Of a stretch of 64,000 bases of DNA, positions 17,222 through 27,378 are shown in pieces; the stretch's first letter is position 1; every line of letters starts with the position of its first letter. The position numbers and the translations under genes are program-made. The notes under the pieces were generated by a model. It ran no database searches, was not told where the DNA came from, and saw only the letters and a list, made by a program, of their open reading frames with translations. Origin of the DNA: Arcticibacter sp041902385 (GTDB taxonomy: Bacteria; Bacteroidota; Bacteroidia; Sphingobacteriales; Sphingobacteriaceae); the NCBI RefSeq assembly GCF_041902385.1, contig NZ_CP169244.1, forward strand, positions 1,860,001 through 1,924,000, read 5' to 3'.

Positions 17222-20026
17222 ATGAAACGTCTTTTGATCGTGTCGTTTTTATGTGCCTTTGCCAGATTATCCCTTGCTCAGGAGGGGCTGGCCGTCAAGC
17301 CGCTCCGTCAAAAGATCAACCTTCAGGGCGAATGGCAATTTGCCCTTGATACCGGGGATGTTGGAATTGCACAAAAATGGTTCCTTCAAAGCCTGACAGA
17401 CAAGGTGACGCTTCCCGGAACAACCGACCTCAATAAGAAAGGCTTTCTGAACAGGGATACAACCACCATGCACCTCAATCGCGTTTATAAGTACGAGGGC
17501 GTGGCCTGGTATCGGAAGAAAGTGGTAATACCGGCCGGCTTTAAGGGAAAGCACATTGAACTCCACCTTGAACGGACCAAGCCAAGCAAGATATGGGTAG
17601 ACGGAAAGCTGGTGGGCGCCTCTATGTTGCTGCAAACGCCGCAGGAATTCGATTTGACCCAATACCTCAGTCCCGGAACGCATTTTATCACCGTACGTGT
17701 CGATAACCGTCTGCAGCTCACTCCATACGGCAACGTACATATTTACTCGGACGATACGCAGACCAACTGGAATGGCATCATCGGCGAGTTGTACCTTGAA
17801 GCCTCTGCACGCACCCGGATAACTGATCTTCAGGTTTATCCCAATGTTTCCGCCCGTAGTATCAGCGTGAAGATGCGTGTCAGCAACCCCCTGCGCGTGA
17901 GAACAGCCACAATTGAGCTCATGGTGGAAAAAAGCGTTGCCGGGAAAAAGCAGCGACTGAAATCTCAGCGCCTCACCCGCGCCTGCGATTCGGTTATCAC
18001 CCTCAGCTATGCTTTGGGCCAGGCGGCAGACCTTTGGGACGAGCATCAACGGCCGCTTTACAAGCTTACTGCCGTTCTGCGGGCCGGGACTGCTGAAGAC
18101 TCCAAAACGGTACCATTCGGAATGAGAGAGTTTAAGGCGCAGGGAACACAGTTTGCCGTTAACGGGAAGGTCACCTTCCTGCGAGGTAAGCATGATGCCT
18201 GCGTGTTTCCACTGACAGGCCATCCCCCTATGGCCGTCGAAGGATGGCTGAGGGTGTTTAAGATTGCCCGGTCCTATGGCATCAATCACTATCGTTTTCA
18301 TTCCTGGTGTCCTCCCGAGGCTGCTTTTGCCGCTGCGGACCAGGTGGGTATGTATTTACAGCCCGAGCTGCCTTTTTGGGGTGGATTGAACACTGACTCT
18401 GTAGCCGGCATGCTCAGGAAGGAAGGAATTCAGATGCTTAAACAGTATGCTAATCATCCGTCCTTCGTCATGTTTTCACATGGAAACGAGATCTGGGGTG
18501 GCCATGAGCGGGTTGAAAAGAATATTCTGGCATTGAAGAGGCTTGACCCCAGGCCCCTTTATACACTGGGCTCCAACGTTAATATCGGCTACTACGCGCC
18601 GACCAGATCGTCCGACTTTTTCGTTGGTGCGCGCACTCCCTCCAACGGCGATACGATCCTGACCCATACACGGCTCACTCATGCTTTTGCTGATTCCCGA
18701 GAGGGAGGCATTCTAAACAGATTAAGGCCCGGTACAGAAGTGAATTTTGATTATCCGGTGTCTCAGCTAAGCATACCTATAGTCAGCCATGAGATTGGCC
18801 AATACCAGATCTACCCGGATTACAATGAGATCAGAAAATATAAAGGGGTGTTACAAGCCCGTAATCTCGCAGTTTTCCGGGAGCGCCTCCAAAAGGCCGG
18901 CATGTTGGATCAGGACGGAGATTTCCAGAAGGCTTCAGGTGCCTGGGCTGCACTTTGTTATAAAGCAGAAATGGAAGCTGCACTGAGGACAAGAGGCTTC
19001 GCTGGCTTCCAATTGCTCGATCTGCAGGATTTCCCCGGCCAGGGGACCGCCCTGGTCGGCATACTTGATGCTTTTATGGAACCTAAAAACGTCATCAGCC
19101 GGCAGGACTGGCTGATGTCATGCAATGACGTGGTCCTTCTGCTCAAATTTCCCCGCTATTGCTGGACCAATAAAGAGACCTTTACCTCAACGCTTCAGAT
19201 AGCCAATTATTCTGGAGAAGCTCTGCAGGATGAAATCAAATGGGAGATCCGAAGTCAGTCGGGGAAGATATTAAAACAAGGTCAATTTCATCCTGCATCT
19301 GTGCCCCGCGGACTAAGCACGGTCGGCGACATAACGCTTCCCCTTGACGCCTTTGCTGAAGCAGAAAAGCTCACCGTCCTCCTTTCTGCCAAAAATACAG
19401 GCTATCAGAATACTTATCCGCTTTGGGTATACCCTGCACGAGATGAAATTGCGGGGATTAAAGAGATCGTCGTAACGAGCAAGTACGATCAGGACGTCCG
19501 TCTCAGGCTACAGCAGGGCGAAAAGGTGCTGCTGATGCCCGCTCCTGCTCTGGTTAAAGGGAAGAGTGTTGGAGGTCTCTTTCCTCCTGAGTTCTGGAAC
19601 TGGGGGATGTTCAAGAACGTCAGTGAGTCGAACAAGAAGCCTGTTTCGCCAGGAACCCTCGGCCTGTTAATGAATCCGCAGCATCCTTTGTTCAAGTCGT
19701 TCCCTACTGACCCTCACACTAACTGGCAGTGGTTTTCCATTGTGAAAGCCAGCAGTCCGCTGTTCCTGGACAGGGCACCAGCTGGATATAGACCTATTGT
19801 ACAGGTGATCGACAACCTGGAGCGCAATCATAAGCTGGGGCTGATATTTGAGTTTAAAGTCGGGCCTGGCAAATTACTCGTATGCATGTCAGATCTTGAG
19901 AAGATCAGGCAGGAGCCGGAAGCAAAGCAGTTTTATCAGTCGATCGTGAGCTACATGAATTCCGGTGCCTTCAATCCGTCTGCCGCCCTCGCCCCCGAAG
20001 AGGTAGGAGAGTTGTTCTCGGAGTAA
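17222..20026 (+). CDS. Secreted glycoside hydrolase family 2 protein
   Basis: A 934-residue protein (starting at MKRLLIVSF; an ATG two codons earlier is possible) with a signal peptide ending near LSLAQ. Domain order is GH2 N-terminal sugar-binding jelly roll (about 35-195, with VAWYRKK and WVDGKLVG), an Ig-like domain (about 198-300), then a TIM barrel. The acid/base is probably Glu423 in SHGNEIWGG and the nucleophile Glu524 in IVSHEIGQY. The C-terminal ~250 residues are of beta type. GH2 members are beta-galactosidases, glucuronidases and related exo-enzymes. The GH105 and GH28 neighbours suggest a role in pectin or rhamnogalacturonan side-chain breakdown; exact substrate unknown. Confidence 0.85.
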   Translation: MKRLLIVSFLCAFARLSLAQEGLAVKPLRQKINLQGEWQFALDTGDVGIAQKWFLQSLTDKVTLPGTTDLNKKGFLNRDTTTMHLNRVYKYEGVAWYRKKVVIPAGFKGKHIELHLERTKPSKIWVDGKLVGASMLLQTPQEFDLTQYLSPGTHFITVRVDNRLQLTPYGNVHIYSDDTQTNWNGIIGELYLEASARTRITDLQVYPNVSARSISVKMRVSNPLRVRTATIELMVEKSVAGKKQRLKSQRLTRACDSVITLSYALGQAADLWDEHQRPLYKLTAVLRAGTAEDSKTVPFGMREFKAQGTQFAVNGKVTFLRGKHDACVFPLTGHPPMAVEGWLRVFKIARSYGINHYRFHSWCPPEAAFAAADQVGMYLQPELPFWGGLNTDSVAGMLRKEGIQMLKQYANHPSFVMFSHGNEIWGGHERVEKNILALKRLDPRPLYTLGSNVNIGYYAPTRSSDFFVGARTPSNGDTILTHTRLTHAFADSREGGILNRLRPGTEVNFDYPVSQLSIPIVSHEIGQYQIYPDYNEIRKYKGVLQARNLAVFRERLQKAGMLDQDGDFQKASGAWAALCYKAEMEAALRTRGFAGFQLLDLQDFPGQGTALVGILDAFMEPKNVISRQDWLMSCNDVVLLLKFPRYCWTNKETFTSTLQIANYSGEALQDEIKWEIRSQSGKILKQGQFHPASVPRGLSTVGDITLPLDAFAEAEKLTVLLSAKNTGYQNTYPLWVYPARDEIAGIKEIVVTSKYDQDVRLRLQQGEKVLLMPAPALVKGKSVGGLFPPEFWNWGMFKNVSESNKKPVSPGTLGLLMNPQHPLFKSFPTDPHTNWQWFSIVKASSPLFLDRAPAGYRPIVQVIDNLERNHKLGLIFEFKVGPGKLLVCMSDLEKIRQEPEAKQFYQSIVSYMNSGAFNPSAALAPEEVGELFSE

Positions 20027-20168
20027 TGAAATGGAATTGTGCGAAGCGGGACCATGATAGTAAAGGTTGCAGCCATTATGTGGATAGAGCATATTTGCTT
20101 TGTTAGTTGATAGCAGCGCTAAAGACACCCGCCTGCTTTTGATGAACTGACCAGTTAACTGAACCGCT

Positions 20169-21527
20169 ATGAAGAAAGACATCTTTTTATTTTGCCTGTT
20201 GCTGATTTTGGGTCTTCCCTGCTCAATCCTGGCCCAGTATGTCAGTGGGAAAGGGAACGATGTAACAAGTCCCCTCCATTTGATGAAGCCCGATTATTCA
20301 ATCCCTTATGGTCAAACTAAGCCCGGCGATGTGCTTGCCGTTGTGGAGCGTGTGTATCAATATCTGAACCAGGTGACTCCTATGCAGCTTGAAGACAAAA
20401 GCACGGGGAAAGAAGTTGACGATTTAAAGCGGGTGAACCCGAATGTGGTTTTTAAACAGGGCGATTTCCGGCTCATTAGCTACGAATGGGGAGTGACCTA
20501 TACGGGAATGCTGGAAGCAGGAGAAGCGATGGGTGATAAGAAGTATACTCGTTACACCCTGGACCGGCTTAATTTTATTGCGAAAGTGACAGACAGTTAC
20601 AAAAGTTATCTGCAGAGTCACAAGGGAGCTGAAACCCCTGTACGTTCGGTACTCGAACCTCATGCGCTTGATGATGCAGGTTCAATGGCTGCTGCTATGA
20701 TAAAGGCGATGCGTTTGGGTGCATCCAGGCAACTGTTAGAGCCGGTTGTAAAGAACTACCTCGACTATATTATGAATAAGGAATACAGGCTGACCGACGG
20801 TACGCTCGCCCGCAACCGGCCCCTGCCCAATACCCTGTGGCTTGACGATCTGTACATGAGCCTTCCTGCTCTGGCGCAGATGGCTGCCTTTTCCGGGCAG
20901 CAGAGATACTTCGACGAGGCAGTGAAGCAATACCGGCTGTTTTCCGGACGTATGTTTAACAAAGAAAAAGGACTTTACATGCATGGCTGGGTAGAAGGGA
21001 TGGATCCTCATCCCCAGTTCCACTGGGCAAGGGCGAACGGCTGGGCTCTGATGACTAAAGTTGAGCTGCTCGATGCTCTTCCTGTCAGCCATGAAGGCCG
21101 TAAGGAGATCCTTGCAATGCTCCGCCAGCATGCCCAGGGGCTCGCCTCACGACAGGACAAAGACGGATTCTGGCACCAGCTGGTAGACAGGAACGATTCC
21201 TATTTAGAAACCTCTGCTACTGCTATCTATGCCTACTGTATTGCCAGGGCCATCAACAAAGGCTGGCTGGATGCCAAAGCATATGGCCCAATGGTTCTCC
21301 TGGCATGGAATGCAGTGGCTACTAAGGTGAACGAAAAGGGCCAGGTGGAAGGCACCTGCGTTGGCACGGGCATGGGCTTTGACCCCGCATTCTATTACTA
21401 TCGCCCGGTCAGCAATTATGCCGCTCACGGCTATGGTCCGGTGCTGCTGGCGGGAGCTGAGGTGTACCGCCTCTTACAGAAGCACCCCTTTGAGCTGAAC
21501 GACAGTGCTGTGATGCTGAAGAATTGA
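20169..21527 (+). CDS. Unsaturated rhamnogalacturonyl hydrolase (GH105), secreted
   Basis: A 452-residue protein with a signal peptide ending at SILAQ. It has the (alpha/alpha)6-barrel features of the YteR/YesR family: WGVTYTGMLEAGEAMGD, LWLDDLYMSLPALAQMA (catalytic Asp region), HWARANGWALM and YLETSATAIYAYCIARA. The family cleaves the unsaturated uronyl residue left by rhamnogalacturonan or pectin lyases. It follows the GH2 gene by 142 bases on the same strand and is probably co-expressed. Confidence 0.9.
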   Translation: MKKDIFLFCLLLILGLPCSILAQYVSGKGNDVTSPLHLMKPDYSIPYGQTKPGDVLAVVERVYQYLNQVTPMQLEDKSTGKEVDDLKRVNPNVVFKQGDFRLISYEWGVTYTGMLEAGEAMGDKKYTRYTLDRLNFIAKVTDSYKSYLQSHKGAETPVRSVLEPHALDDAGSMAAAMIKAMRLGASRQLLEPVVKNYLDYIMNKEYRLTDGTLARNRPLPNTLWLDDLYMSLPALAQMAAFSGQQRYFDEAVKQYRLFSGRMFNKEKGLYMHGWVEGMDPHPQFHWARANGWALMTKVELLDALPVSHEGRKEILAMLRQHAQGLASRQDKDGFWHQLVDRNDSYLETSATAIYAYCIARAINKGWLDAKAYGPMVLLAWNAVATKVNEKGQVEGTCVGTGMGFDPAFYYYRPVSNYAAHGYGPVLLAGAEVYRLLQKHPFELNDSAVMLKN

Positions 21528-21898
21528 ACGCTGGCTCCTGCTTTTGCTCCTCGCAGTAGCGATTACAATGAACCGATAAACAGCACTGTTCTGAGCAGAA
21601 TGATGCTTTGCTTTGTTAGCAAATTGCCTCTCGTCGGGAGGAAGAAGAGAGAGTTGAATGAAGTAAAATGGCATTGAGGGCTGAAAGGACCGGCATGATC
21701 CACGATCATCAAATTGAATTAGCTAAGGCTGGAAAAGCAAGATGGGCAGGGAAAATAAAAAGGTGAATCAAAAGATCGTATGATTTGTAATAAATTCGTA
21801 GCCTCCAGCTCAGAAACGCTTAGCCGACGGCAGGTGGCTTTGAACTGTTGTATTCCAGCGACCGGTCGGACTGAGATTAGTTAAAAGAAAAGACAGAA
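21528..21898. other. Intergenic stretch, nothing recognised
   Basis: This 371-base gap between GH105 and xthA contains no gene with a usable start and domain, and no clear terminator. Only scattered short ORFs are present. Confidence 0.5.
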
Positions 21899-22678
21899 AT
21901 GAAGATTGCAACATATAACGTAAACGGTGTCAATGGACGCCTGCCTGTTCTATTGAGATGGCTTGATGAGGCCGCTCCTGATATTGTTTGTCTGCAAGAG
22001 CTGAAGGCGCCGCAGGAGAAGTTTCCTGAGCAGGCCATCACAGACGCCGGTTATAATGCCATCTGGCATGGACAGAAAAGCTGGAACGGAGTTGCCATCC
22101 TCTCACGGGGTCTTGAGATTGAAGAAGTAATGCGCGGGCTTCCCGGCGACGAGGAGGATACGCAAAGTCGCTATATCGAAGCGAAAATTGCCGGACTGAG
22201 GGTAGGATGCCTCTATCTGCCCAACGGAAATCCTGCTCCAGGACCCAAGCTCGACTACAAAATGGGCTGGTTTGAACGTCTGAAAGCACACAGTGCCGAG
22301 CTGCTGCAGCTGGACGAGCCTGTGGTTTTGACTGGTGACTACAATGTAATGCCCACCGAGCTGGACGTGTACAAGCCCGAACGATGGGTGGACGACGCCC
22401 TTTTTCGTCCCGAAGTGCGCGAGGCTTTTCATTCGCTCGTTGCCCAGGGCTGGACGGATGCCATCAGGAAACTTTATCCCGATCAAAAGATTTATACGTT
22501 CTGGGATTACTTTCGCAATGCTTACGGGCGGGATGCCGGGTTGCGTATCGACCACTTCCTGTTAAGTCCCCACCTCGACAAACGACTGCTCGCAGCGGGT
22601 GTCAATCGTGAAGTGCGCGGATGGGAAAAGACCAGCGATCACGCCCCCGTCTGGATTGAGCTGACTGCGGGAGGCTAA
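21899..22678 (+). CDS. xthA: Exodeoxyribonuclease III
   Basis: The 259-residue protein is an AP endonuclease and 3'-5' exonuclease of base-excision repair. It shows MKIATYNVNGVNGRL, CLQELKAP (metal-binding Glu), GDYNVMPTELDVY, GLRIDHFLLS and the catalytic ending TSDHAPVWIEL. Length is normal. It interrupts the pectin gene group without obvious functional link. Confidence 0.95.
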   Translation: MKIATYNVNGVNGRLPVLLRWLDEAAPDIVCLQELKAPQEKFPEQAITDAGYNAIWHGQKSWNGVAILSRGLEIEEVMRGLPGDEEDTQSRYIEAKIAGLRVGCLYLPNGNPAPGPKLDYKMGWFERLKAHSAELLQLDEPVVLTGDYNVMPTELDVYKPERWVDDALFRPEVREAFHSLVAQGWTDAIRKLYPDQKIYTFWDYFRNAYGRDAGLRIDHFLLSPHLDKRLLAAGVNREVRGWEKTSDHAPVWIELTAGG

Positions 22679-22770
22679 AGCAGAAAGCTTAAAGCACAAA
22701 GTTTAAAGCGGAAAGCACAAAGCTCAAAGCAGAAAGCTGAAGTTTGATTGCTGACTGCTGATTGCTCAAA
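22676..22770. repeat. Dispersed AAGCAGAAAGC-type repeat
   Basis: Purine-rich repeats of AAAGC(A/T)(G/C)AAAG followed by GATTGCTGACTGCTGATTGCTC. In reverse complement this is the same family as the CTTTCTGCTTT and CAGCAATCAGC blocks of 13562-13945. Confidence 0.65.
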
Positions 22771-22796
22771 CTGCCAATACAACACTACAATATAAC

Positions 22797-24254
22797 ATGA
22801 CAAAATATAGTTCAAGGAGAAAATTCCTGGAGAAGGCTGGAAAAGGATTGCTTTGTGCTCCTCTGCTCGCTTCATCTGTTTCGGCACTAGCCACAACTGC
22901 CGGGAACGGGACCAGGCCGGCAGGACAGGAGAGGAAGCAAGTCAGATCAAACACGGCTCTGGAAGCAGGGCAGGGAGAAAGCAAGCGGGGCGTCCGACTG
23001 GACATTCGCGATTTCGGAGCAAAGGGCGATGGTTCCTCTAAGGATACTGCCGCTGTTCAGCGTGCCATTGATCGCTGTTCGGTTCTTGGCGGAGGAGTGG
23101 TAACGGTGCCTGTCGGTAATTTCCTGACCGGTGCTCTCGCTTTACGCTCGCACGTGGAGTTGCATCTGGAGAGCGGTGCCAATTTGGTCGGCTCATCGGA
23201 TCTGGACGACTATCCGGTGAGCGAGGTCAGGTGGGAAGGGAAATGGATACCGGGTCACACTGCCCTGATCTATGCCAGGGATTGTGAGAATATCAGCATA
23301 ACAGGCCCGGGCAAGATCTCAGGAAGTCACAGTGTGGGTGGCAGGCCGAGCGCAGATCGGCCTCTTCGTCGCCCCGCTTTGATCGAGCCCATCGGTTGCA
23401 CTAATTTGCGCTTTGACGGTTTTTCGACTGATTATCATCTGATGTGGTCCATACATCCCACCTATTGCGACAATATTCATATCAGCAACCTGACGATCAG
23501 AAGTACCGGCGGGAATGGTGACGGTATCGACATTGATTCCTGCAAGCATGTGATTATTGAGCGATGCGATATTTCAACGGGAGATGACTGCATATCCTTA
23601 AAGTCTGGTCGGGGCATGGAAGGCTATGCATTGCTGAAGACCACGGAAGATGTCGTGATCCGCGACTGTACCTTTGCCGACTCGATTTTTGCCTGCATCG
23701 GCATTGGAAGTGAGACCTCGGGCGGGATTCGTGACGTGAAGATTGAGAGCTGCAACTTTACGTATGCAAAGACGCACGCGATTTATATTAAGAGCCGGCC
23801 GGGGAGAGGTGCTTTTATAGAGAACATTGATGCCGAAAACCTGAAGGTCGGGAAAATGGAGGGTGGCTTCCTGCGGTTTAATATCCTTGGAAGCGGCCTG
23901 CAGGATCAGGTGCCTGTTCCGGGAGCCGAAGGCATCCCGACGATCAGGAATTTCAGTTTTTCTAATGTCAAGGTAGAGGATGTGCCGGTGCTGGTAGAGG
24001 GGACGTCTATTCATCCCCGCAAGCCGCTGGACGGCTTTGTGTTGGCGAATGTGACGGGCACCTGCAGGAAGGGGATCACCCTGGCCAATATCAAAAATGC
24101 CAGGCTCAAAGATATTAAGGTAAGCGGCTTTGCCGGACCTCTTCTGGGGGTGTATAACGTGTCAGGATCGGGGCTAAAGGACGCGGTTCAAATCGCTGCA
24201 CCGAAAGTCCCCGAAGAAATAAAGGCAGCCGAAACGCCCTACGTCCTGCAATAA
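22797..24254 (+). CDS. Polygalacturonase-like glycoside hydrolase family 28, Tat-exported
   Basis: A 485-residue right-handed beta-helix protein. The N-terminus SSRRKFLEKAGKG is a twin-arginine signal. The GH28 catalytic aspartates are in NGDGIDIDS (about 240-248) and STGDDCISLKSG (about 260-271). The third motif is IGIGSETSGG rather than the GHGxSxGS of plant-pathogen enzymes, as is common in Bacteroidota members. The IKSRPGRG segment replaces the usual RIK. It probably removes galacturonic acid from pectic oligomers, alongside GH2 and GH105. Confidence 0.9.
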   Translation: MTKYSSRRKFLEKAGKGLLCAPLLASSVSALATTAGNGTRPAGQERKQVRSNTALEAGQGESKRGVRLDIRDFGAKGDGSSKDTAAVQRAIDRCSVLGGGVVTVPVGNFLTGALALRSHVELHLESGANLVGSSDLDDYPVSEVRWEGKWIPGHTALIYARDCENISITGPGKISGSHSVGGRPSADRPLRRPALIEPIGCTNLRFDGFSTDYHLMWSIHPTYCDNIHISNLTIRSTGGNGDGIDIDSCKHVIIERCDISTGDDCISLKSGRGMEGYALLKTTEDVVIRDCTFADSIFACIGIGSETSGGIRDVKIESCNFTYAKTHAIYIKSRPGRGAFIENIDAENLKVGKMEGGFLRFNILGSGLQDQVPVPGAEGIPTIRNFSFSNVKVEDVPVLVEGTSIHPRKPLDGFVLANVTGTCRKGITLANIKNARLKDIKVSGFAGPLLGVYNVSGSGLKDAVQIAAPKVPEEIKAAETPYVLQ

Positions 24255-24413
24255 CGGATGCTGCTTATATCTTCAGCAGGCAGAGCAGGTAGCCGGCATA
24301 GGCAAAGGATATGGCCTTCTGAATAAAATTTTAAAAATACTCTTGCGGAAATAAAACTTAACACTATTTTTGCAGCCGGTTTTGGGGCTTATGCCTCCTC
24401 AACCTTCCCACAG

Positions 24414-24485
24414 GGTCCATTCGTCTAGGGGTTAGGACGCAAGATTTTCATTCTTGAAACAGGGGTTCGATTCCCCTATGGACTA
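24414..24485 (+). tRNA. tRNA-Glu (TTC), copy 2, beside the genomic island
   Basis: Same 72-nt sequence as the gene at 15144. It points toward the integrase 250 bases downstream, a common arrangement when a mobile element has used the 3' end of a tRNA gene as attachment site. I see no second copy of its 3' end later in the window, apart from a weak partial match (TCGATTCCCC) at about 24605. Confidence 0.93.
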
Positions 24486-24511
24486 CACATCTTGAAGTCA
24501 AAACATACAAA

Positions 24512-24545
24512 AGCGTGCAAATTAAACGTTTGCAGGCTTTTTGTT
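24512..24545 (+). terminator. Terminator after tRNA-Glu copy 2
   Basis: GCGTGCAAA and TTTGCAGGC pair imperfectly around a 7-base loop, followed by TTTTTG and TTTTTT. Confidence 0.7.
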
Positions 24546-24734
24546 TTTTACAGCATCCTGATTCATTCAATTATTCGCATAAAACAAGTGAGTAATTCAG
24601 TGAGTCGATTCCCCGCATACCTTTACTCACTGGAAACGTTGTAACGAATTGTAAAACAACGTGTTCAGCCGTTGAACATCTTGACTACCATAGGCTGCAA
24701 GGCTAATTTTGTTCACCATAAATGATGTATTATC

Positions 24735-25977
24735 ATGAGTACAAATTATTCCTTGCTCTTCTACTTGAAGAAACCAAAAAACTATGTGTGCGGCCCTAAG
24801 CCGATTTACATGCGTATCACCGTGGCCGGTGAACCCAAGGAGGTGTCCATCGGCCGCGAGTGTGACCCCTTGCGGTGGAACGCCAAGGCCAATCGTGCCA
24901 AGGGAACGAAAGAAGAAATCCGTAACCTGAATGCCTATCTCGACACGCTGGAACGGAACGTGGCCAATGCCCACCTGCAACTCGTAAAGGACGGTACGGA
25001 AATCACCGCCGAAACGCTGAAACTGAAATACCTTGGCAAAGACATGCAGCAGCGGTATTTGATGGAAACGTTTACCGAACACAACCGGAAGATGGAAGCG
25101 TTGCTTGGGAAAGGCTTTAAACCCAACACGCTGAAAGGCTACAACACCTCAATAGGCCATCTCACCGCATACCTATTGAAATGCTACGATGAAGTGGATA
25201 TCGATATCCAGCGCATTGACCATGCGTTCATCACAGGCTATGAGTTTTTCCTCCGCTCTGATATGGGATGCAGTGCGGTGTCGGCAGCCAAGTACATGAA
25301 ACACCTGCGTAAAATCATAAACCAGTGTCTTGCACACCGATGGATTACTGAAAACCCCTTTGCGTTTTACAAAACGAAAGCCAAGCCAAGGGAAAAGGAA
25401 TTTCTCACGCCCGATGAACTGGACAGGATAGCCCAAAAGGAATTTTCCATAACAAGGCTGGCACATGTGCGCGACATCTTCGTGTTCTGCTGCTATACGG
25501 GGCTGTCATACGCCGATGTACGGAAACTGCAAAAGACGGACATCGCCAAGGGTATTGACGGTAGATTATGGGTATTGACCAGCCGGGAGAAAACGGAAAC
25601 TTCCTCCAACATCCCGCTGCTTCCGCAAGCCTTGGAAATCATCGGGCGCTATGCAGACTATCCCTCATGCGTAGCAAAGGGATTGGTTCTTCCGGTATTG
25701 AGCAACCAAAAGATGAACAGCTACCTGAAAGAGATTGCCGACCTGTGCGGCATCACCAAAAAAACTGACATTCCACATGGCGCGGCACACATTCGCCACC
25801 GCGGTGACACTGGCCAACAATGTGCCTATCGAAACGGTTTCCAAGATGCTGGGGCATACCAACATCAAGACCACCCAGCACTATGCCAAGCTGCTGGACA
25901 CGCGGATTGGCAGCGATATGGAGAAACTAAAAGAAAAGTTAGGATTCCGTACAAACATTTCGTTATCGGCTCCTTAA
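24735..25977 (+). CDS. Bacteroides-type tyrosine recombinase / integrase (apparent frameshift)
   Basis: A site-specific recombinase of about 414 residues with an N-terminal arm-binding domain (about 1-85), a SAM-like core-binding domain (about 105-215) and a C-terminal catalytic domain. The first frame carries FCCYTGLSYADV and is open to 26060 in the wrong frame. The catalytic HMARHTFAT, LGHTNIKTTQHY and final tyrosine are in the frame 25735-25977. Removing one A from the A run near 25760 joins them. This is the family of Bacteroidota mobilisable elements and transposons; it lacks any feature specific to integron integrases. It may have inserted the island at tRNA-Glu. Confidence 0.85.
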
Positions 25978-25991
25978 CGGTTCTTATTAGC

Positions 25992-26528
25992 TCATATCGG
26001 CTCATTATTAAGTTCTTTTTTATAAATTTGTGTCATGAGCAAAGTAAGTGTACATACTGAATTTCTTGATATCTTTTGCCCGCTTTTCACCTCCCTGTCG
26101 TTGTGGCCGTAATAGCGGTGGTTTTCCAGCTTGCCGAACCAAAGCAAATCGCTGTGGCTGTCGATGCCGGGGCGTTTGAAGTTACGGGCATATTCGTCCA
26201 TTACCCTCGTGGCAAATTCCTTTAGCTTTTCCCTTGCCCCGTCCTCGCCGTATTTGGACACGAGGTGCGCCAGTTCCTTGTGGCTGGGGCTGACGTTAAT
26301 GAGGAAGAACTTGCTGTCGTCCCTGCCCAGCTTGGCTACGTTGCGGTCTATGCCCATCCTTACTTCGTGGGGTTTGATGTCGCTGGCCGTCCCGTTGAAC
26401 CAACGCTCCGGCTTATTTTCCATCCCGTTTTCGGGCTTCATCCGGTTTTCCTTTTCGAGGTAATGCACCAGCGCACCGCTGCTGCCCTTGTTGTCGCCCG
26501 TTTCCGACTTGGTGATGTTGATGTACAT
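25992..26528 (-). pseudogene. Relaxase / mobilisation protein (MobB/BtgB-like), C-terminally truncated
   Basis: The first ~150 residues match relaxases of Bacteroides mobilisable elements: MYINITKSETGDNKGSSGALVHYLEKEN, split here as MYINITKSETG and GALVHYLEKEN, then SHSDLLWFGKLENHRYY. Homology stops at DREVKSG, before the histidine cluster of the catalytic site; the remaining residues are translated from other DNA. It is therefore a remnant. It converges on the integrase with 14 bases between. Confidence 0.65.
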
Positions 26529-26531
26529 ACG

Positions 26532-26982
26532 TTACAGATTATCCAGTGATTGCCTTGCACGCCCAGCCAGTTCCTCCTTTTTGGCCGCCGATACAGGCCA
26601 GCCGAGGGTTTCCCTTTGGGTAATGTAGTAATCCAGTACCTGCCGGAACCTGGACTTCAATGTTTCCCTTTCCCGCATGTTGCCAAGTATCTTTTTCAGT
26701 GTACCGTCCACCAGTTTCAGGTAGCCGATGGTTTCCCTGCCCATGATGGTTGCCTCCGACTGCCCTTTGCCGATGTTCTTCAAAAGCGGGCTTTGCATCT
26801 TGGCGATGGCCATCAGTTCCTCCATTGCCGAATACATCGGCACCAGCATATCACCCTCCTGTTTGCGGATGAACGAGAGGATGCGGCTGATACCGCTTGA
26901 CAGTTCCTTTTTCAGCACCTCGTCGTTCAGGTCGGCGGGGTCTTTCTTGCTTTTGTAGAAATAATCCACCATCTGCATGACC
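26532..26982 (-). pseudogene. Mobilisation accessory protein (BtgA/BfmA-like), N-terminally truncated
   Basis: About 150 residues, helical and charged, with a C-terminal end ARQSLDNL immediately before the relaxase start. The gene order (accessory protein then relaxase) is that of BtgA-BtgB pairs. The 5' end is lost: coding sequence changes abruptly at about 26983 into the 3' half of an attC-like palindrome. The GTG at 26984 is probably not the native start. Family assignment rests mainly on context. Confidence 0.45.
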
Positions 26983-27051
26983 ACTTTCGTTCTTCGATTG
27001 AACTTTAGTGCTAAAAATCCCCGCCTTCGGCAATACCCGAAACGTTACCGG
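26983..27051 (+). repeat. attC-like site 1, 3' half only
   Basis: Matches the right half of attC 3 (35310-35375) almost base for base (CTTCGATTGAACTTTAGTGC, CCCCGCC, GGCAATACCCGAAAC, then GTT at 27044). The left half is replaced by the truncated mobilisation gene. It marks the left edge of the array. Confidence 0.7.
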
Positions 27052-27243
27052 CAAGTGTAAAACGACACTGCAACCATTGAACAGACGACTAAAAATTGAA
27101 CATTAACACAAGAACAAACCATTTTGACAGTTGGACAACATACAGACCATATTTCAAGCGGACAACGAGTAAGCCGACACTCTTTGCCGACCCTGTGTTT
27201 TTTATTTTTTTCCCACCGCACATTTTTTAAAAACAATTTTAGC

Positions 27244-27325
27244 CAGCCCGCAAGTGGCACATTTGGCTTTGCCCCACCCGCAAGCCGACCCTTCGCATAG
27301 CCAAAAGAGCCACTTTTTGCCAACG
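27244..27325. repeat. Second-type hairpin (T2-a) upstream of the restriction operon
   Basis: Arms AAGTGGCACATTTGGCT (27252-27268) and AGCCAAAAGAGCCACTT (27299-27315) pair except for an internal ACAT/AAGA mismatch, followed by GCCAACGCA. The same asymmetric arms recur at T2-b, T2-c and T2-d. It ends about 50 bases before hsdR. Confidence 0.65.
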
Positions 27326-27378
27326 CAGAGACCGATTACCGTGATTAAAAAAGTAACTTTGACCGATATAAATTTTAG

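Noticed and set aside
24735..25977. Tyrosine recombinase as the integron integrase of the cassette array
   Set aside because: Domain layout (arm-binding plus SAM-like core domain) is that of Bacteroidota mobilisable-element integrases, it is frameshifted, it sits by truncated mobilisation genes and a tRNA, and I see no IntI-specific feature.
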